Assembly: GCF_017599305.1 (NCBI RefSeq)
Contig: NZ_JAGFWR010000009.1
Span: 62,001 to 126,000, forward strand
Direction of reading: 5' to 3'
Length of the DNA stretch: 64,000 nt
Source: Micromonospora antibiotica
GTDB lineage: Bacteria; Actinomycetota; Actinomycetes; Mycobacteriales; Micromonosporaceae
A model generated the notes under the pieces. That model was not told the origin of the DNA and did no database searches. It saw nothing but the letters and a program-made list of their open reading frames with translations. Position numbers and translations under genes: made by a program. Positions 47,251 to 54,837 of the stretch are shown piece by piece; position 1 is the stretch's first letter; each line of letters opens with the position of its first letter.

Positions 47251-48132
47251 ATGCAGGTCGTCATGGCAACCAGCCCGGCCAAGCCCGACCAGCCCAACGA
47301 AGACTTCACCGGTGCCGTACCGAATGCCGTCGTCCTGCTCGACGGTGCCGGCCTGTCCGGCACCACATCGACCTGTCTTCACGGCGTCGCCTGGTATACC
47401 CGCCGGCTCGGCGGGGCGCTGCTCGCCCAACTGGCGGCCGACGACGGCCAAGACCTCACCGCCATCCTCGGTCAGGCGATCGCGCAGGTTGCCGACGCGC
47501 ACCGGGACACCTGCGACATCAGTGACCCGAGCAGTCCGTCAGCAACCGTCACCATCTTTCGGATCAACGACGACCGCGCTGACTACCTCGCGCTTGCCGA
47601 CTCCGTGCTGGTCCTCGACCACGCCGGGAACGCCCCCGAGGTGGTCAGCGACGGGCGGGTAGACGCCGTCGGCAGCCGCTACCGCGCCGCGATGGACGCC
47701 ACCCCGAACGGGAGCCCAGAACACGACCGGTCGCTGCGCGAATACATCGAAACCATGCGCGTCCATCGCAACCGGCCCGGCGGGTTCTGGGTCGCCGCCG
47801 ACGATCCGGGGGTGGCGGCGGAAGCGCTGACCGGGAGCCGGCCTGTCTCGGGACTCAGGGGTGCCGTCCTGCTCAGTGACGGCGCCAGCCGCATCATGGA
47901 CCAGTTCGCTCTGGCGGACTGGCCGGCAGTTCTCGCGCTCATCGCTGCGGAAGGGCCAAGCGGGATCATCCGGCGGGTCCGGACGGCAGAGGCCGGCGAT
48001 CCGCAGGGCAGACGGTGGCCGCGCGCCAAGGCGTACGACGACGCCACGCTGGCCTGGTGCACCCGGTTTCCCGACCGACAGGCAGCCGACGGATCGGGCT
48101 TCACTCCTGAGGCGAACATGATCGAACGGTGA
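47251..48132 (+). CDS. PP2C-like phosphatase family protein, copy 1
   Basis: A 293-aa protein with PP2C-type motifs in order: NED (16-18), VVLLDGAG (27-34), LADSVLVL (115-122), LLSDGAS (207-213) and DDAT (263-266). The aspartates match the metal-binding positions of PP2C. It shares the CxHGxxWYxxxLG, HRDTCD and NRPGGFWVA segments with the protein at 58637-59437 in the integrated element. It lies 110 nt left of att1 and is followed by a terminator. It has no HTH partner beside it. Confidence 0.75.
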   Translation: MQVVMATSPAKPDQPNEDFTGAVPNAVVLLDGAGLSGTTSTCLHGVAWYTRRLGGALLAQLAADDGQDLTAILGQAIAQVADAHRDTCDISDPSSPSATVTIFRINDDRADYLALADSVLVLDHAGNAPEVVSDGRVDAVGSRYRAAMDATPNGSPEHDRSLREYIETMRVHRNRPGGFWVAADDPGVAAEALTGSRPVSGLRGAVLLSDGASRIMDQFALADWPAVLALIAAEGPSGIIRRVRTAEAGDPQGRRWPRAKAYDDATLAWCTRFPDRQAADGSGFTPEANMIER

Positions 48133-48198
48133 CACGTGTGCGACACGGTGGGCTGGGTCGACCCGGTCGGAGTGAGACGCAAGCGAGACTGACAAAGC

Positions 48199-48234
48199 AA
48201 GCCCCTGACCGGCGCTGACACTGGTCAGGGGCTT
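48199..48234 (+). terminator. terminator left of att1
   Basis: A perfect 12-bp stem (AAGCCCCTGACC) with a 12-nt loop and a T-rich right side (CTTCTTCG). It ends the PP2C gene on the plus strand. A close copy precedes att2, so it was probably duplicated with the att region. Confidence 0.75.
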
Positions 48235-48243
48235 CTTCGTACA

Positions 48244-48297
48244 CCTGGTGGCGGGTAGAAGATCCGAACCTCTGTAGCTTTCGCGACGGATCCACAG
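48244..48297. repeat. att1: diverged copy of the tRNA-Tyr 3' end
   Basis: A 54-bp sequence with four mismatches to att2 and att3, in the same orientation as the 3' part of tRNA-Tyr including the encoded CCA. It marks the left limit of the oldest visible insertion. It is not a complete tRNA gene. Confidence 0.9.
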
Positions 48298-48406
48298 GGC
48301 GTTCGTGATGTTGGCCGCGTCAGGTGTGCTGACCTGCTCCTTCTCATCCCGCCGCACGGTTGGAGGTGCTGGCCGCCCACCATCTGCCACGCGCAGAACG
48401 TCCAAA

Positions 48407-49246
48407 TCAGTAGTAGAGGAACCTGCGGATCACCGTGACGACCGCCAGCAGGATGGCAATCCCCCAGACAACGTTCCGTCCAGTCGAGCCGAAGATCAAA
48501 TAGGCGATCTGCGCCAGCAAGAAGACCGAACTCAGCACCAGATCTACGAGCAGTAGCACGAGGGTGAGCGCCAAGCGCAGCAGGAACCAGACAAACCCCA
48601 GGCCGCACCACTTGTCGATTGTCGAGTCGTCGTATGCCCAGCGGGTGAACACGAAGGGTTTGTAGAGGGAGGAGTCCCAACCCCGACTCCACTTCGCGCC
48701 GATGCTGGACCAGTACGAGTCCCCACCTTCCTTCACGTTCGCTTGATCCACTCGCTTGAACTGGATCTTCTTGACGGCGCCGCCGGTGACGTCGATCAAC
48801 ACCTGGCCATCCTTGACCTGGATGGTGGTGGTTCCGTTCACGACCACGGTGAGCTGGTCGCGTCCGGTCTGGACCTTGAACACCCTGTCAAACCCGGTGG
48901 CACCCTTCTTGCGATCCCGAAGCAAGACGTAGATCGTGCTTCCATCTCGAGGTGGGAGGGAGTACTCCGCTCCGATCGAGAACTCGCCGATCGGGGTGAC
49001 GATGCTCGCCTCGCCCTCAACCGCAACGCCATCCGGACCGACTGTCAGGGCCACCGGCAGCAGCGCAGGCTTGTATTTGACCTTGCCCTTACCCTCTCCC
49101 TCTGGGTCGCAGCCAGCAAGTACCAGCGCCAGAAGCAGAGGAATGAGCGTCAACCATATGGCGCAGTCTCGATATCGCCGTATTGGTGCAAGGCTCCGGG
49201 CACCCGCCGTTGCCACCCCCCGACCGTAGGCGGACTGCACCTTCAC
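48407..49246 (-). CDS. lipoprotein-like membrane protein
   Basis: A protein of about 279 aa. A hydrophobic segment ending in the lipobox LAGC (LTLIPLLLALVLAGCDPEGEG) follows a basic N-terminus. A beta-rich outer region comes next, then two or three membrane segments at the C-terminus (LVLLLVDLVLSSVFLLAQIAYLIF and VVWGIAILLAVVTVI). The start is uncertain: GTG at 49246 has AGGCAGG upstream, but ATG at 49306 and GTG at 49216 are also open. Function unknown; the only intact gene of the decayed element. Confidence 0.7.
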   Translation of the reverse strand: MKVQSAYGRGVATAGARSLAPIRRYRDCAIWLTLIPLLLALVLAGCDPEGEGKGKVKYKPALLPVALTVGPDGVAVEGEASIVTPIGEFSIGAEYSLPPRDGSTIYVLLRDRKKGATGFDRVFKVQTGRDQLTVVVNGTTTIQVKDGQVLIDVTGGAVKKIQFKRVDQANVKEGGDSYWSSIGAKWSRGWDSSLYKPFVFTRWAYDDSTIDKWCGLGFVWFLLRLALTLVLLLVDLVLSSVFLLAQIAYLIFGSTGRNVVWGIAILLAVVTVIRRFLYY

Positions 49247-49407
49247 CGTGTACCGCCTGCCTGACCTGAAACTCTCGACGCCGAGCCAGCTACACATGGC
49301 CGCCACATGATTACGAGTGTCCCCACCTGGTCAAGCCGCTCTCGATCGACGGTGCACCGCACTCTCTATTGATCCCGAGTCCCACCTCTGCCGGGTCGAA
49401 CCGCCGG

Positions 49408-49530
49408 CGCATCTGCGAGCGCATCGCTGATCTCGTCGTTCATGATGTCATCTCCCCCGTCGATGCAGTTGGCGTAGACCCGGAGCAGGACGGCGACGCC
49501 GTGGCCCAGGTGCCGGGCAACCTCAGTCGG
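49408..49530 (-). pseudogene. C-terminal fragment of a tyrosine integrase
   Basis: About 40 codons reading TEVARHLGHGVAVLLRVYANCIDGG, nearly identical to the C-terminus of the intact integrase (TEVARRLGHSVAVLLRVYANCIDGG). They keep the last active-site His and the nucleophile Tyr, but everything upstream is lost. It lies about 430 bp from att2, a similar end position to the intact gene. Confidence 0.85.
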
Positions 49531-49560
49531 CGGGCCGCTCTTCGTCACCCGACGCGGCCC

Positions 49561-49905
49561 CGGTGGGCGGTACGTCCTCACCGCCGGCCAGCAGATCCCG
49601 GGCAACGCCTACCGATGGTCGACCACACCGAGTCGGACCACTGGCGGGCAACCTCGACGAACTGTGTGCCGTCGGACGTGTCGTCGTCGGTCACGGCATA
49701 GTGAAAGAGCGGCACGTCCTTGCCCCACCAGGTCATAGCTCGCCATCGGCTCACCCTTTGATGGTGAGGGTGCGCTCCACCACCGGGTAGAAGCCGAGGA
49801 CCCCTTCCCCGCTCAGCAGGTAGAGCTTGAACGGGAGCGACACGTTTGCATTCGGACCCTCACCGTGGCCATTCGAAGGGTCCTCGGTGAGACCGAGCGC
49901 AACCA
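49561..49905 (-). pseudogene. coding-like debris, frameshifted
   Basis: On the minus strand two stretches show coding character without a complete gene: one ending SLPFKLYLLSGEGVLGFYPV ... stop near 49758, and one starting at an ATG at 49736 (MTWWGKDVPLFHYAVTDDD) whose likely continuation (VARDLLAGGEDVPPTGAAS) is in another frame. They look like remains of element genes. Confidence 0.4.
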
Positions 49906-49914
49906 ACGAAAGAG

Positions 49915-49946
49915 GCCCCTGACCGGCGTTAACGCTGGTCAGGGGC
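49915..49946 (+). terminator. hairpin left of att2
   Basis: A perfect 10-bp stem (GCCCCTGACC) followed by TTCTTTG. It and its surroundings are about 90 % identical to the hairpin left of att1, evidence that the att region was duplicated by insertion. Confidence 0.65.
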
Positions 49947-49957
49947 TTCTTTGTGCA

Positions 49958-50011
49958 CCTGGTGGCGGGTAGAGGATTCGAACCTCTGTAGCTTTCGCGA
50001 CGGATTTACAG
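49958..50011. repeat. att2: left end of the AICE
   Basis: A 54-bp sequence identical to the 3' end of tRNA-Tyr at 60979-61032, in direct orientation. It lies next to the integrase gene, as expected for the distal attachment site. Confidence 0.95.
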
Positions 50012-50117
50012 GGAACGCACGATCTTGGGAACCACACCGCCCCTGAGCAGCCACTTTGCATCGATCATGAGCACTCAACCCCCCGTGTTCCCGCGATGCT
50101 CCCGCAGCGGGAACACC

Positions 50118-51557
50118 TCAACTGAGCGCCTTACCGATCCGGTCGTTAACTCCATCCTCTCCCCCGTCGATGCAGTTGGCGTAGACCCGCAGCAACACGG
50201 CGACACTGTGGCCCAGTCGACGAGCGACCTCGGTAGCCGGGACGCCAGCGTTCAGCCAGAGCGAGGCAGCCGCGTGGCGCAGGTCGTACGGGCGGCGTGC
50301 CAGAGGCGAGGCGACCTGAGCGGGGGTCAGCGCCTTCTCCCGCGCGAGCTTCCACCAACGGTCATAGACGGACTCGGACAACGGCCCACCGTGCAGACCT
50401 CGAAACAGTCGGCCATCCGGGGCCATGCCGTACTCGGTGATGTGCCGATGCAGGAGCGCGACGAGCGGCGGCGGGATCGGCACCGGACGGGTGTCATTGC
50501 GCGCCCGATGCTTGAGGCCGCGCCGCTCATGAGGCTGCCCATCGTCAGTCCACGCCTTGCCGGCCCTGGGCGCAGTACCGGTGAGGGTGATCCTGCCCCA
50601 GCCGTACTCGATCTTCTCGTGCTGGCACGAGCCGGCCGGCGAGACGGTCACGTCGACCAGGCCGTCACCGCAGATGACGCAACGGCCCGGCAGCTCACAA
50701 TCAGAACGGCGCAGGTCAGCAGCTTCCGAAGGACGAGTACCCGCGTAGTAGAGACAGCCAAAGAATGCGGTCACCCGGTCGGCCCGGTTGCCGAGCGCCG
50801 CCACTGCGTCGAAGAGCGCAACGACCTGGGTCGGGTTGGCGACCACCCGCCGGTCGACGGCTGAGGCAACCTCAGGGGCAGTCCACTGGATACGGTCGAT
50901 CGGGTTAGCGTCCAGACGACCCAGCTCGACCGCGTACCCGATCGCGTTGTAGAGGATCGCCCGCTTACGGCGGACCGTGCTCGCAGCCGCAGGCTTGCCG
51001 TCAAGTCTGAGGCACAACCCGTCGAGAACACGGCGCACCGTAGCCGGACTTTCCAACTCGGTGATGAGCAGCGAGGAACCCTCGATCCAGGCCAAGGCAT
51101 CAGCGTGCGACGCGGGCACCTCTTCAGTCCAACTCCGGGGAATCAAGGCGTAGCGGTACAGCGCCTCACGGAGCACGGCCATGTCGGGACGGTTGCGCCG
51201 TTTCGACCCGACCAGGAGAAGCGTCACATCGGTAAGCGCTTCGACCGTCCCTCGACGTGACTTCGCGGCCAAGCGAGGCCATTTGCGGTCCATGTACTCA
51301 CGGACGTGCACGTACCAGGTAACAGCGTTACGTGCCCGCACCTCAGCCAGCGGCCGACCAGTCTCGGTGTCGAACGGCTGGCCGTCATTGGCAGCCTTGA
51401 CCAGCTCTGCGCGGAAGGAGCTAGCAAGCGCCTTCTTCTGAAACAGCTCCTCGAACAGTCGGGACGCACCCTGCACCGTCCAACGAACCCGATACCACAC
51501 CTTTCCCCGGATCGTGCGCTTGCCAATGTCCCAGATCCGAACCTCGAAGCTCTTCAC
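50118..51557 (-). CDS. int: AICE tyrosine integrase
   Basis: A 479-aa tyrosine recombinase catalysing excision and integration at tRNA-Tyr. Active-site residues: R275 (AGTRPSEA), R427 (YDLRHAA), H450 (LGHS) and nucleophile Y459. Y424 in place of the usual His of the H-x-x-R motif is typical of pSAM2-like integrases. A Cys-containing insertion (CELPGRCVICGDG ... CQHE, about 287-314) may bind zinc. It starts overlapping the excisionase stop by 4 nt and lies about 105 nt from att2. Confidence 0.95.
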   Translation of the reverse strand: MKSFEVRIWDIGKRTIRGKVWYRVRWTVQGASRLFEELFQKKALASSFRAELVKAANDGQPFDTETGRPLAEVRARNAVTWYVHVREYMDRKWPRLAAKSRRGTVEALTDVTLLLVGSKRRNRPDMAVLREALYRYALIPRSWTEEVPASHADALAWIEGSSLLITELESPATVRRVLDGLCLRLDGKPAAASTVRRKRAILYNAIGYAVELGRLDANPIDRIQWTAPEVASAVDRRVVANPTQVVALFDAVAALGNRADRVTAFFGCLYYAGTRPSEAADLRRSDCELPGRCVICGDGLVDVTVSPAGSCQHEKIEYGWGRITLTGTAPRAGKAWTDDGQPHERRGLKHRARNDTRPVPIPPPLVALLHRHITEYGMAPDGRLFRGLHGGPLSESVYDRWWKLAREKALTPAQVASPLARRPYDLRHAAASLWLNAGVPATEVARRLGHSVAVLLRVYANCIDGGEDGVNDRIGKALS

Positions 51558-51745
51558 GCCGCTTCGCTTTCCAAGTCACTCAGCCAGGCTTCCAGCACCG
51601 AGCGACGCACCCGCAGCTCACCATTCGGCAGCTTGTAGACACGCGGAGCCCTGCCGGTCTGTCGCCACAGGTACCAGGTTGAGCGCGGAATTCGCAGCTC
51701 CTTCAGCACCTCAGATACCGTCAGCAAACTGTTATCGACTCCCAT
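51554..51745 (-). CDS. xis: excisionase-like HTH protein
   Basis: A 63-aa protein of the MerR/excisionase HTH type (LLTVSEVLKELRIPRSTWYLWRQTGRAPRVYKLPNGELRVRRSVLEAWLSDLE). Small proteins of this form directly upstream of an AICE integrase act as Xis. The ATG at 51745 has AAAGGA 8 nt upstream; an ATG two codons earlier is closer to that site. It overlaps repSA by 14 nt. Confidence 0.88.
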   Translation of the reverse strand: MGVDNSLLTVSEVLKELRIPRSTWYLWRQTGRAPRVYKLPNGELRVRRSVLEAWLSDLESEAA

Positions 51746-53102
51746 CACCATCGTCCTTTCTGGCTTGCTGTCGTGCCGTGCGGATGCGGTCACCGATGGC
51801 GGTGGCGAGTTCGAGTTGCTCGGGGGTGTCGTAGCCGATGCCGAGGATCTGCCAGTCGTTGGCGACCAGGACGTCGGTGTCCTCGGGCAGCCCGGCGTCG
51901 GTCAGTGCCGTGCGGAGTTGGTGGGCCTGACGTTCCGCCCGGAGGTTCTTGAAGGTGGTCGAGTAGATGCGGGACTTGGTGAGGAAGTGGCCTCGGAAGC
52001 CGAGCATGTGCGCCCAGTGGCGCAGCTTGAGATCGGTGTACTGGTCGAGGCCGCCGAGGTCCCAGGCGGTTTGGATCATGGCCCGGTGGTGGTCGGACAC
52101 CCGCAGCAAGCCGATGTGCGCCTGGGAGCGGATGCGCCGGTCTCCGGTTTCGGTGGCCCCGGTGCCCTTGGTGGCGTACTTGGCGATGTAGCCGGCGAGG
52201 CGGGTGTCGTTGACGACCTGGTCGCCGTCGTCGTTGTCGTTGGTGACGTCGATGTCGGTGGCGGTGATGTCCTTGACGTCGACCTGCTTGCCCCACTGGA
52301 GGGCCAGCGGGGTTCCGTCGGGTCGTGCGGTGTCCAGCTCGACGGAGGAAGCCGCGGTGCGGACCGCGTCGGTGAGGACGTCGGGGGTGAGCCAGGCGGG
52401 GGGTGTCGAGTCGGGGCCGGAGGGTCCGTCGGCGCGGATGACGGCGTGGAAGTGGACCAGGCCGCGCCGCTGGTATTCGGCGACCTTGGCGTAGGAGATC
52501 CGTAGGTGTGCTCCGGAGGCGCGGACGGTGAGGCCACCGGCGGCGGCGACGGCCCGGCGTAGGGCGATGGTGAACCGGTGCCAGAGTTGGCCGCTGTGTG
52601 CCTGCCACAGCACCGCCCCGGTGTAGTCGTAGGTGCCCGGGTCGAGCGGGCTGCCCAGGAGCGGATGCCCTTCGGGGTGCCAGCGTCCGCAGGAGCAGGG
52701 TCGCTTGCCGGGCCGGTTGTGGACCGCGCCGAACGACGGGGCGGTGAGGGTCACGAACAGGCGGGTTGACCGGGCGACGGTGTCGGGGACGCCCTTGCCG
52801 CCGGACATGCCCGCGTGGATGAGGTGCCAGGCGTCGGCGGCGTACCGGTCGGCGCAGGTGGGGCAGATAGCGGCGCGGCGGGTGCCGCAGGAGGCCCACA
52901 CCCGGCCCTGCCGGGAGGCGATCAGGTCCCCGGTGCCGAGGTGGCGGACCTCCCACTTGCCGACGAGGCGGACCGGCTGGAGGCAGCCCTTGACGCTCTC
53001 GACGCCGGCCCGCCATTCCTTGTACGCCGGCGACCGCATCCACCGGGACAGGGCCGCCTCAGGGTCGTGCACCCGTTGAGGCGCACGGGGTGGTGATGAC
53101 AT
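51732..53102 (-). CDS. repSA: RepSA-type replication initiator
   Basis: A 456-aa rolling-circle initiator. The HUH motif is H217-F-H219 (GLVHFHAVIRAD) and the catalytic Tyr candidates are Y305 and Y309 (YIAKYATKG). N-terminal Cys/His groups (CGTRRAAICPTC and CSCGRWH) may bind zinc. It lets the excised circle replicate before transfer. It lies between xis and the diguanylate cyclase gene on one strand. Confidence 0.93.
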   Translation of the reverse strand: MSSPPRAPQRVHDPEAALSRWMRSPAYKEWRAGVESVKGCLQPVRLVGKWEVRHLGTGDLIASRQGRVWASCGTRRAAICPTCADRYAADAWHLIHAGMSGGKGVPDTVARSTRLFVTLTAPSFGAVHNRPGKRPCSCGRWHPEGHPLLGSPLDPGTYDYTGAVLWQAHSGQLWHRFTIALRRAVAAAGGLTVRASGAHLRISYAKVAEYQRRGLVHFHAVIRADGPSGPDSTPPAWLTPDVLTDAVRTAASSVELDTARPDGTPLALQWGKQVDVKDITATDIDVTNDNDDGDQVVNDTRLAGYIAKYATKGTGATETGDRRIRSQAHIGLLRVSDHHRAMIQTAWDLGGLDQYTDLKLRHWAHMLGFRGHFLTKSRIYSTTFKNLRAERQAHQLRTALTDAGLPEDTDVLVANDWQILGIGYDTPEQLELATAIGDRIRTARQQARKDDGDGSR

Positions 53103-53167
53103 GAGGTTCCTCCGGATGCAGAGCCCGCCGCGCCCCGGGATCGAGAAGCACGGCGGGCCAGGGAGAG

Positions 53168-53851
53168 TCAGAGAAGGTCAGCGGGGCTGGGGACCGTGAT
53201 GGGGTTCAGGTCGCGAACCCGGACGGCAGGTCGGGTGTCCGGAGTCGGGGTGGTGTGGTCGTCCCGGTGGGGGTCGAACAGCACCACCCCGGCATTGGTG
53301 GTCTTGGCTCGGTACATGGCCGCGTCGGCGTCCGCGAGAGCGGCGGGCAGGTCACCGGTGGTGGGGGCGAGGCCGATGCTGGCGGTGACCGTGACCGTGA
53401 TGCCGGTGGGGAGCGGGATCGGGGCGGCGATCGTTCGCGCGAGTTGGTGAGCGATGGCGGTCGGGTCGGGCCCTTCGAGGAGGATGGCGAATTCGTCCCC
53501 GCCGAGTCGGGCTGCCGTGGTGGTGATGGTGCGGAGACGGGCGGCGATGGTGGTGAGCACGATGTCTCCGGCGGCGTGGCCGTGGCTGTCGTTGACGGGT
53601 TTGAACCCGTCGAGGTCGATCACCGCCACGTAGGGCCGGGCGGGGGCGAGGCGTGTCCACGCCTGGGTGAGTCCCGGCCGGTTCGCCAGGCCGGTCAGTG
53701 GGTCGCGCAGTAGGGCTTGCCGGAGGGTGGTCAGCTCGGTGTGGAGGGCGGTCACGCGGACCACGGTTCGGCGGTAGCGCGTGAGGACCAGGCCGAGAGC
53801 GACGGCCAGGAGCAGGCCGAGAGCGAGAGTGAGCGAGGAGAGGTAGGACAC
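53168..53851 (-). CDS. diguanylate cyclase with single membrane anchor
   Basis: A 227-aa protein: one N-terminal membrane segment (residues about 5-24), a short linker, and a complete GGDEF domain (45-195). All catalytic features are canonical: VIDLDGFKPVNDSHGHAAGD (77-96), GGDEF (117-121) and ADAAMYRAK (174-182). There is no RxxD inhibitory site before GGDEF. It should make c-di-GMP. I chose the GTG with GGAGA 6 nt upstream. It lies inside the AICE between repSA and the DUF2637 gene, with 66 nt to the former. Confidence 0.9.
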   Translation of the reverse strand: MSYLSSLTLALGLLLAVALGLVLTRYRRTVVRVTALHTELTTLRQALLRDPLTGLANRPGLTQAWTRLAPARPYVAVIDLDGFKPVNDSHGHAAGDIVLTTIAARLRTITTTAARLGGDEFAILLEGPDPTAIAHQLARTIAAPIPLPTGITVTVTASIGLAPTTGDLPAALADADAAMYRAKTTNAGVVLFDPHRDDHTTPTPDTRPAVRVRDLNPITVPSPADLL

Positions 53852-53937
53852 GGTAGGTCTCCGTTCAGGGGGCCGGTGGTCCTGCCGCGCCTGTAGGAAG
53901 GAGCGCGGCAGGACCAGGGGGAACCGGTGGGAGAAGG

Positions 53938-54837
53938 TCAGTGCTGGTAGCCGTTGGCGGTGACCGGGGTGAGCCGGTCGACCACCCGGGCCGCGATCGG
54001 CAGCGGTAGGCGGGTGGCGCGCTGGACGTCGACGGCCGTCACCGGGGCGGGCGAGTCCGCGACGAGTTGCCGGATCTGCGCCTGCATTGCGGCCGGGATG
54101 CCCAGCCCCTCCAGCTCCACCACCGCAGCCGGAGCCGGAGGCGGAGTCTCTGCCCGAGAAACCGGAACCGGGGCGGGGGTAGGGGTGAGGGTCGGCATGA
54201 CCGGAACGGTCGGAACGTTGACCACCGCAGCCGCAGCCGACATGGCGGGTTCGGGCTCGCTGGTCTCGGGCTTGGGCAGGACGACGGCCCGGCGTGCTTG
54301 AGTGCAGCGTGCTTGCACGATGGGCATGACTTCGGCGAGGAAGAACACCAGGACGGGCACCATGATGTGCGCGGCGAGCATGCCAGCGCTGATCGAGCCT
54401 TCCCGGGGCCAGAGCGCCGGTACGACGTTCATCACGAGCGTCGAGCCGAGAAGGAACCGTTTGAGCCAGTCGACCGCCCCGGAGTCGATGTCGATGCTCC
54501 GGGCGATCATGGCCGCTTCCCAACGCAGGATCGTGATGAGAATCCCGACCAGGCACGGTTCGACGCCCCAGCAGCCCCACCACACCGGGTCGGCCGGGGT
54601 GAGGTTCCCGGCCAGGAAGTCCTGAACGCCGGTGGTGGTGAACACCGACCCGACCGCCAGGAACAGCCACAGCGACCGGGTCACGGACACCCGAAGGCGT
54701 TCGATGTCGACGATGTCGAGCGCGGCGGCATCCTGCTCCAGGTCGTGAAGCTGCCGCGCCACATCGAGACGCTTGCTCAGCTTCCGCACCGGCCGAGGCG
54801 GACGAGCCGGCTTGGCGCCCTCCGGCATGTCACTCAT
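53938..54837 (-). CDS. DUF2637 membrane protein (Spd-like)
   Basis: A 299-aa protein with about four membrane segments in the first 170 residues (SLWLFLAVGSVFTTTGVQDFLAG, LVGILITILRWEAAMIAR, FLLGSTLVMNVVPALW and AAHIMVPVLVFFLAEVMPIV). A Pro/Ala/Thr-rich linker and a C-terminal winged-helix-like part (about 240-299) follow. DUF2637 proteins occur with AICE and plasmid transfer genes and are thought to help spread within mycelium. It overlaps the FtsK gene by 4 nt (ATGA). Confidence 0.85.
   Translation of the reverse strand: MSDMPEGAKPARPPRPVRKLSKRLDVARQLHDLEQDAAALDIVDIERLRVSVTRSLWLFLAVGSVFTTTGVQDFLAGNLTPADPVWWGCWGVEPCLVGILITILRWEAAMIARSIDIDSGAVDWLKRFLLGSTLVMNVVPALWPREGSISAGMLAAHIMVPVLVFFLAEVMPIVQARCTQARRAVVLPKPETSEPEPAMSAAAAVVNVPTVPVMPTLTPTPAPVPVSRAETPPPAPAAVVELEGLGIPAAMQAQIRQLVADSPAPVTAVDVQRATRLPLPIAARVVDRLTPVTANGYQH

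Larger units (their letters stand above)
48244..49957. mobile_element. decayed integrated element between att1 and att2
   Basis: A 1.7-kb segment bounded by att copies. It contains one intact lipoprotein-like gene, a C-terminal integrase stub next to the right att as in the full element, and coding-like debris. It is best explained as the remnant of an older element of the same family. Confidence 0.75.

Noticed and set aside
48244..48297. Additional tRNA genes at att1 and att2
   Set aside because: Only the 3' half of tRNA-Tyr is present; there is no acceptor 5' strand or D-arm, so they are attachment sites, not genes.
50118..51557. Loss of catalytic His in the integrase (Tyr in the H-x-x-R motif)
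   Set aside because: The RPYDLRH form is usual in pSAM2-like integrases, so it is not a defect.
53168..54670. Single 500-codon protein fusing GGDEF with an upstream segment
   Set aside because: The upstream part is antisense-frame shadow of the DUF2637 gene; a GTG with a ribosome binding site gives a complete GGDEF protein.
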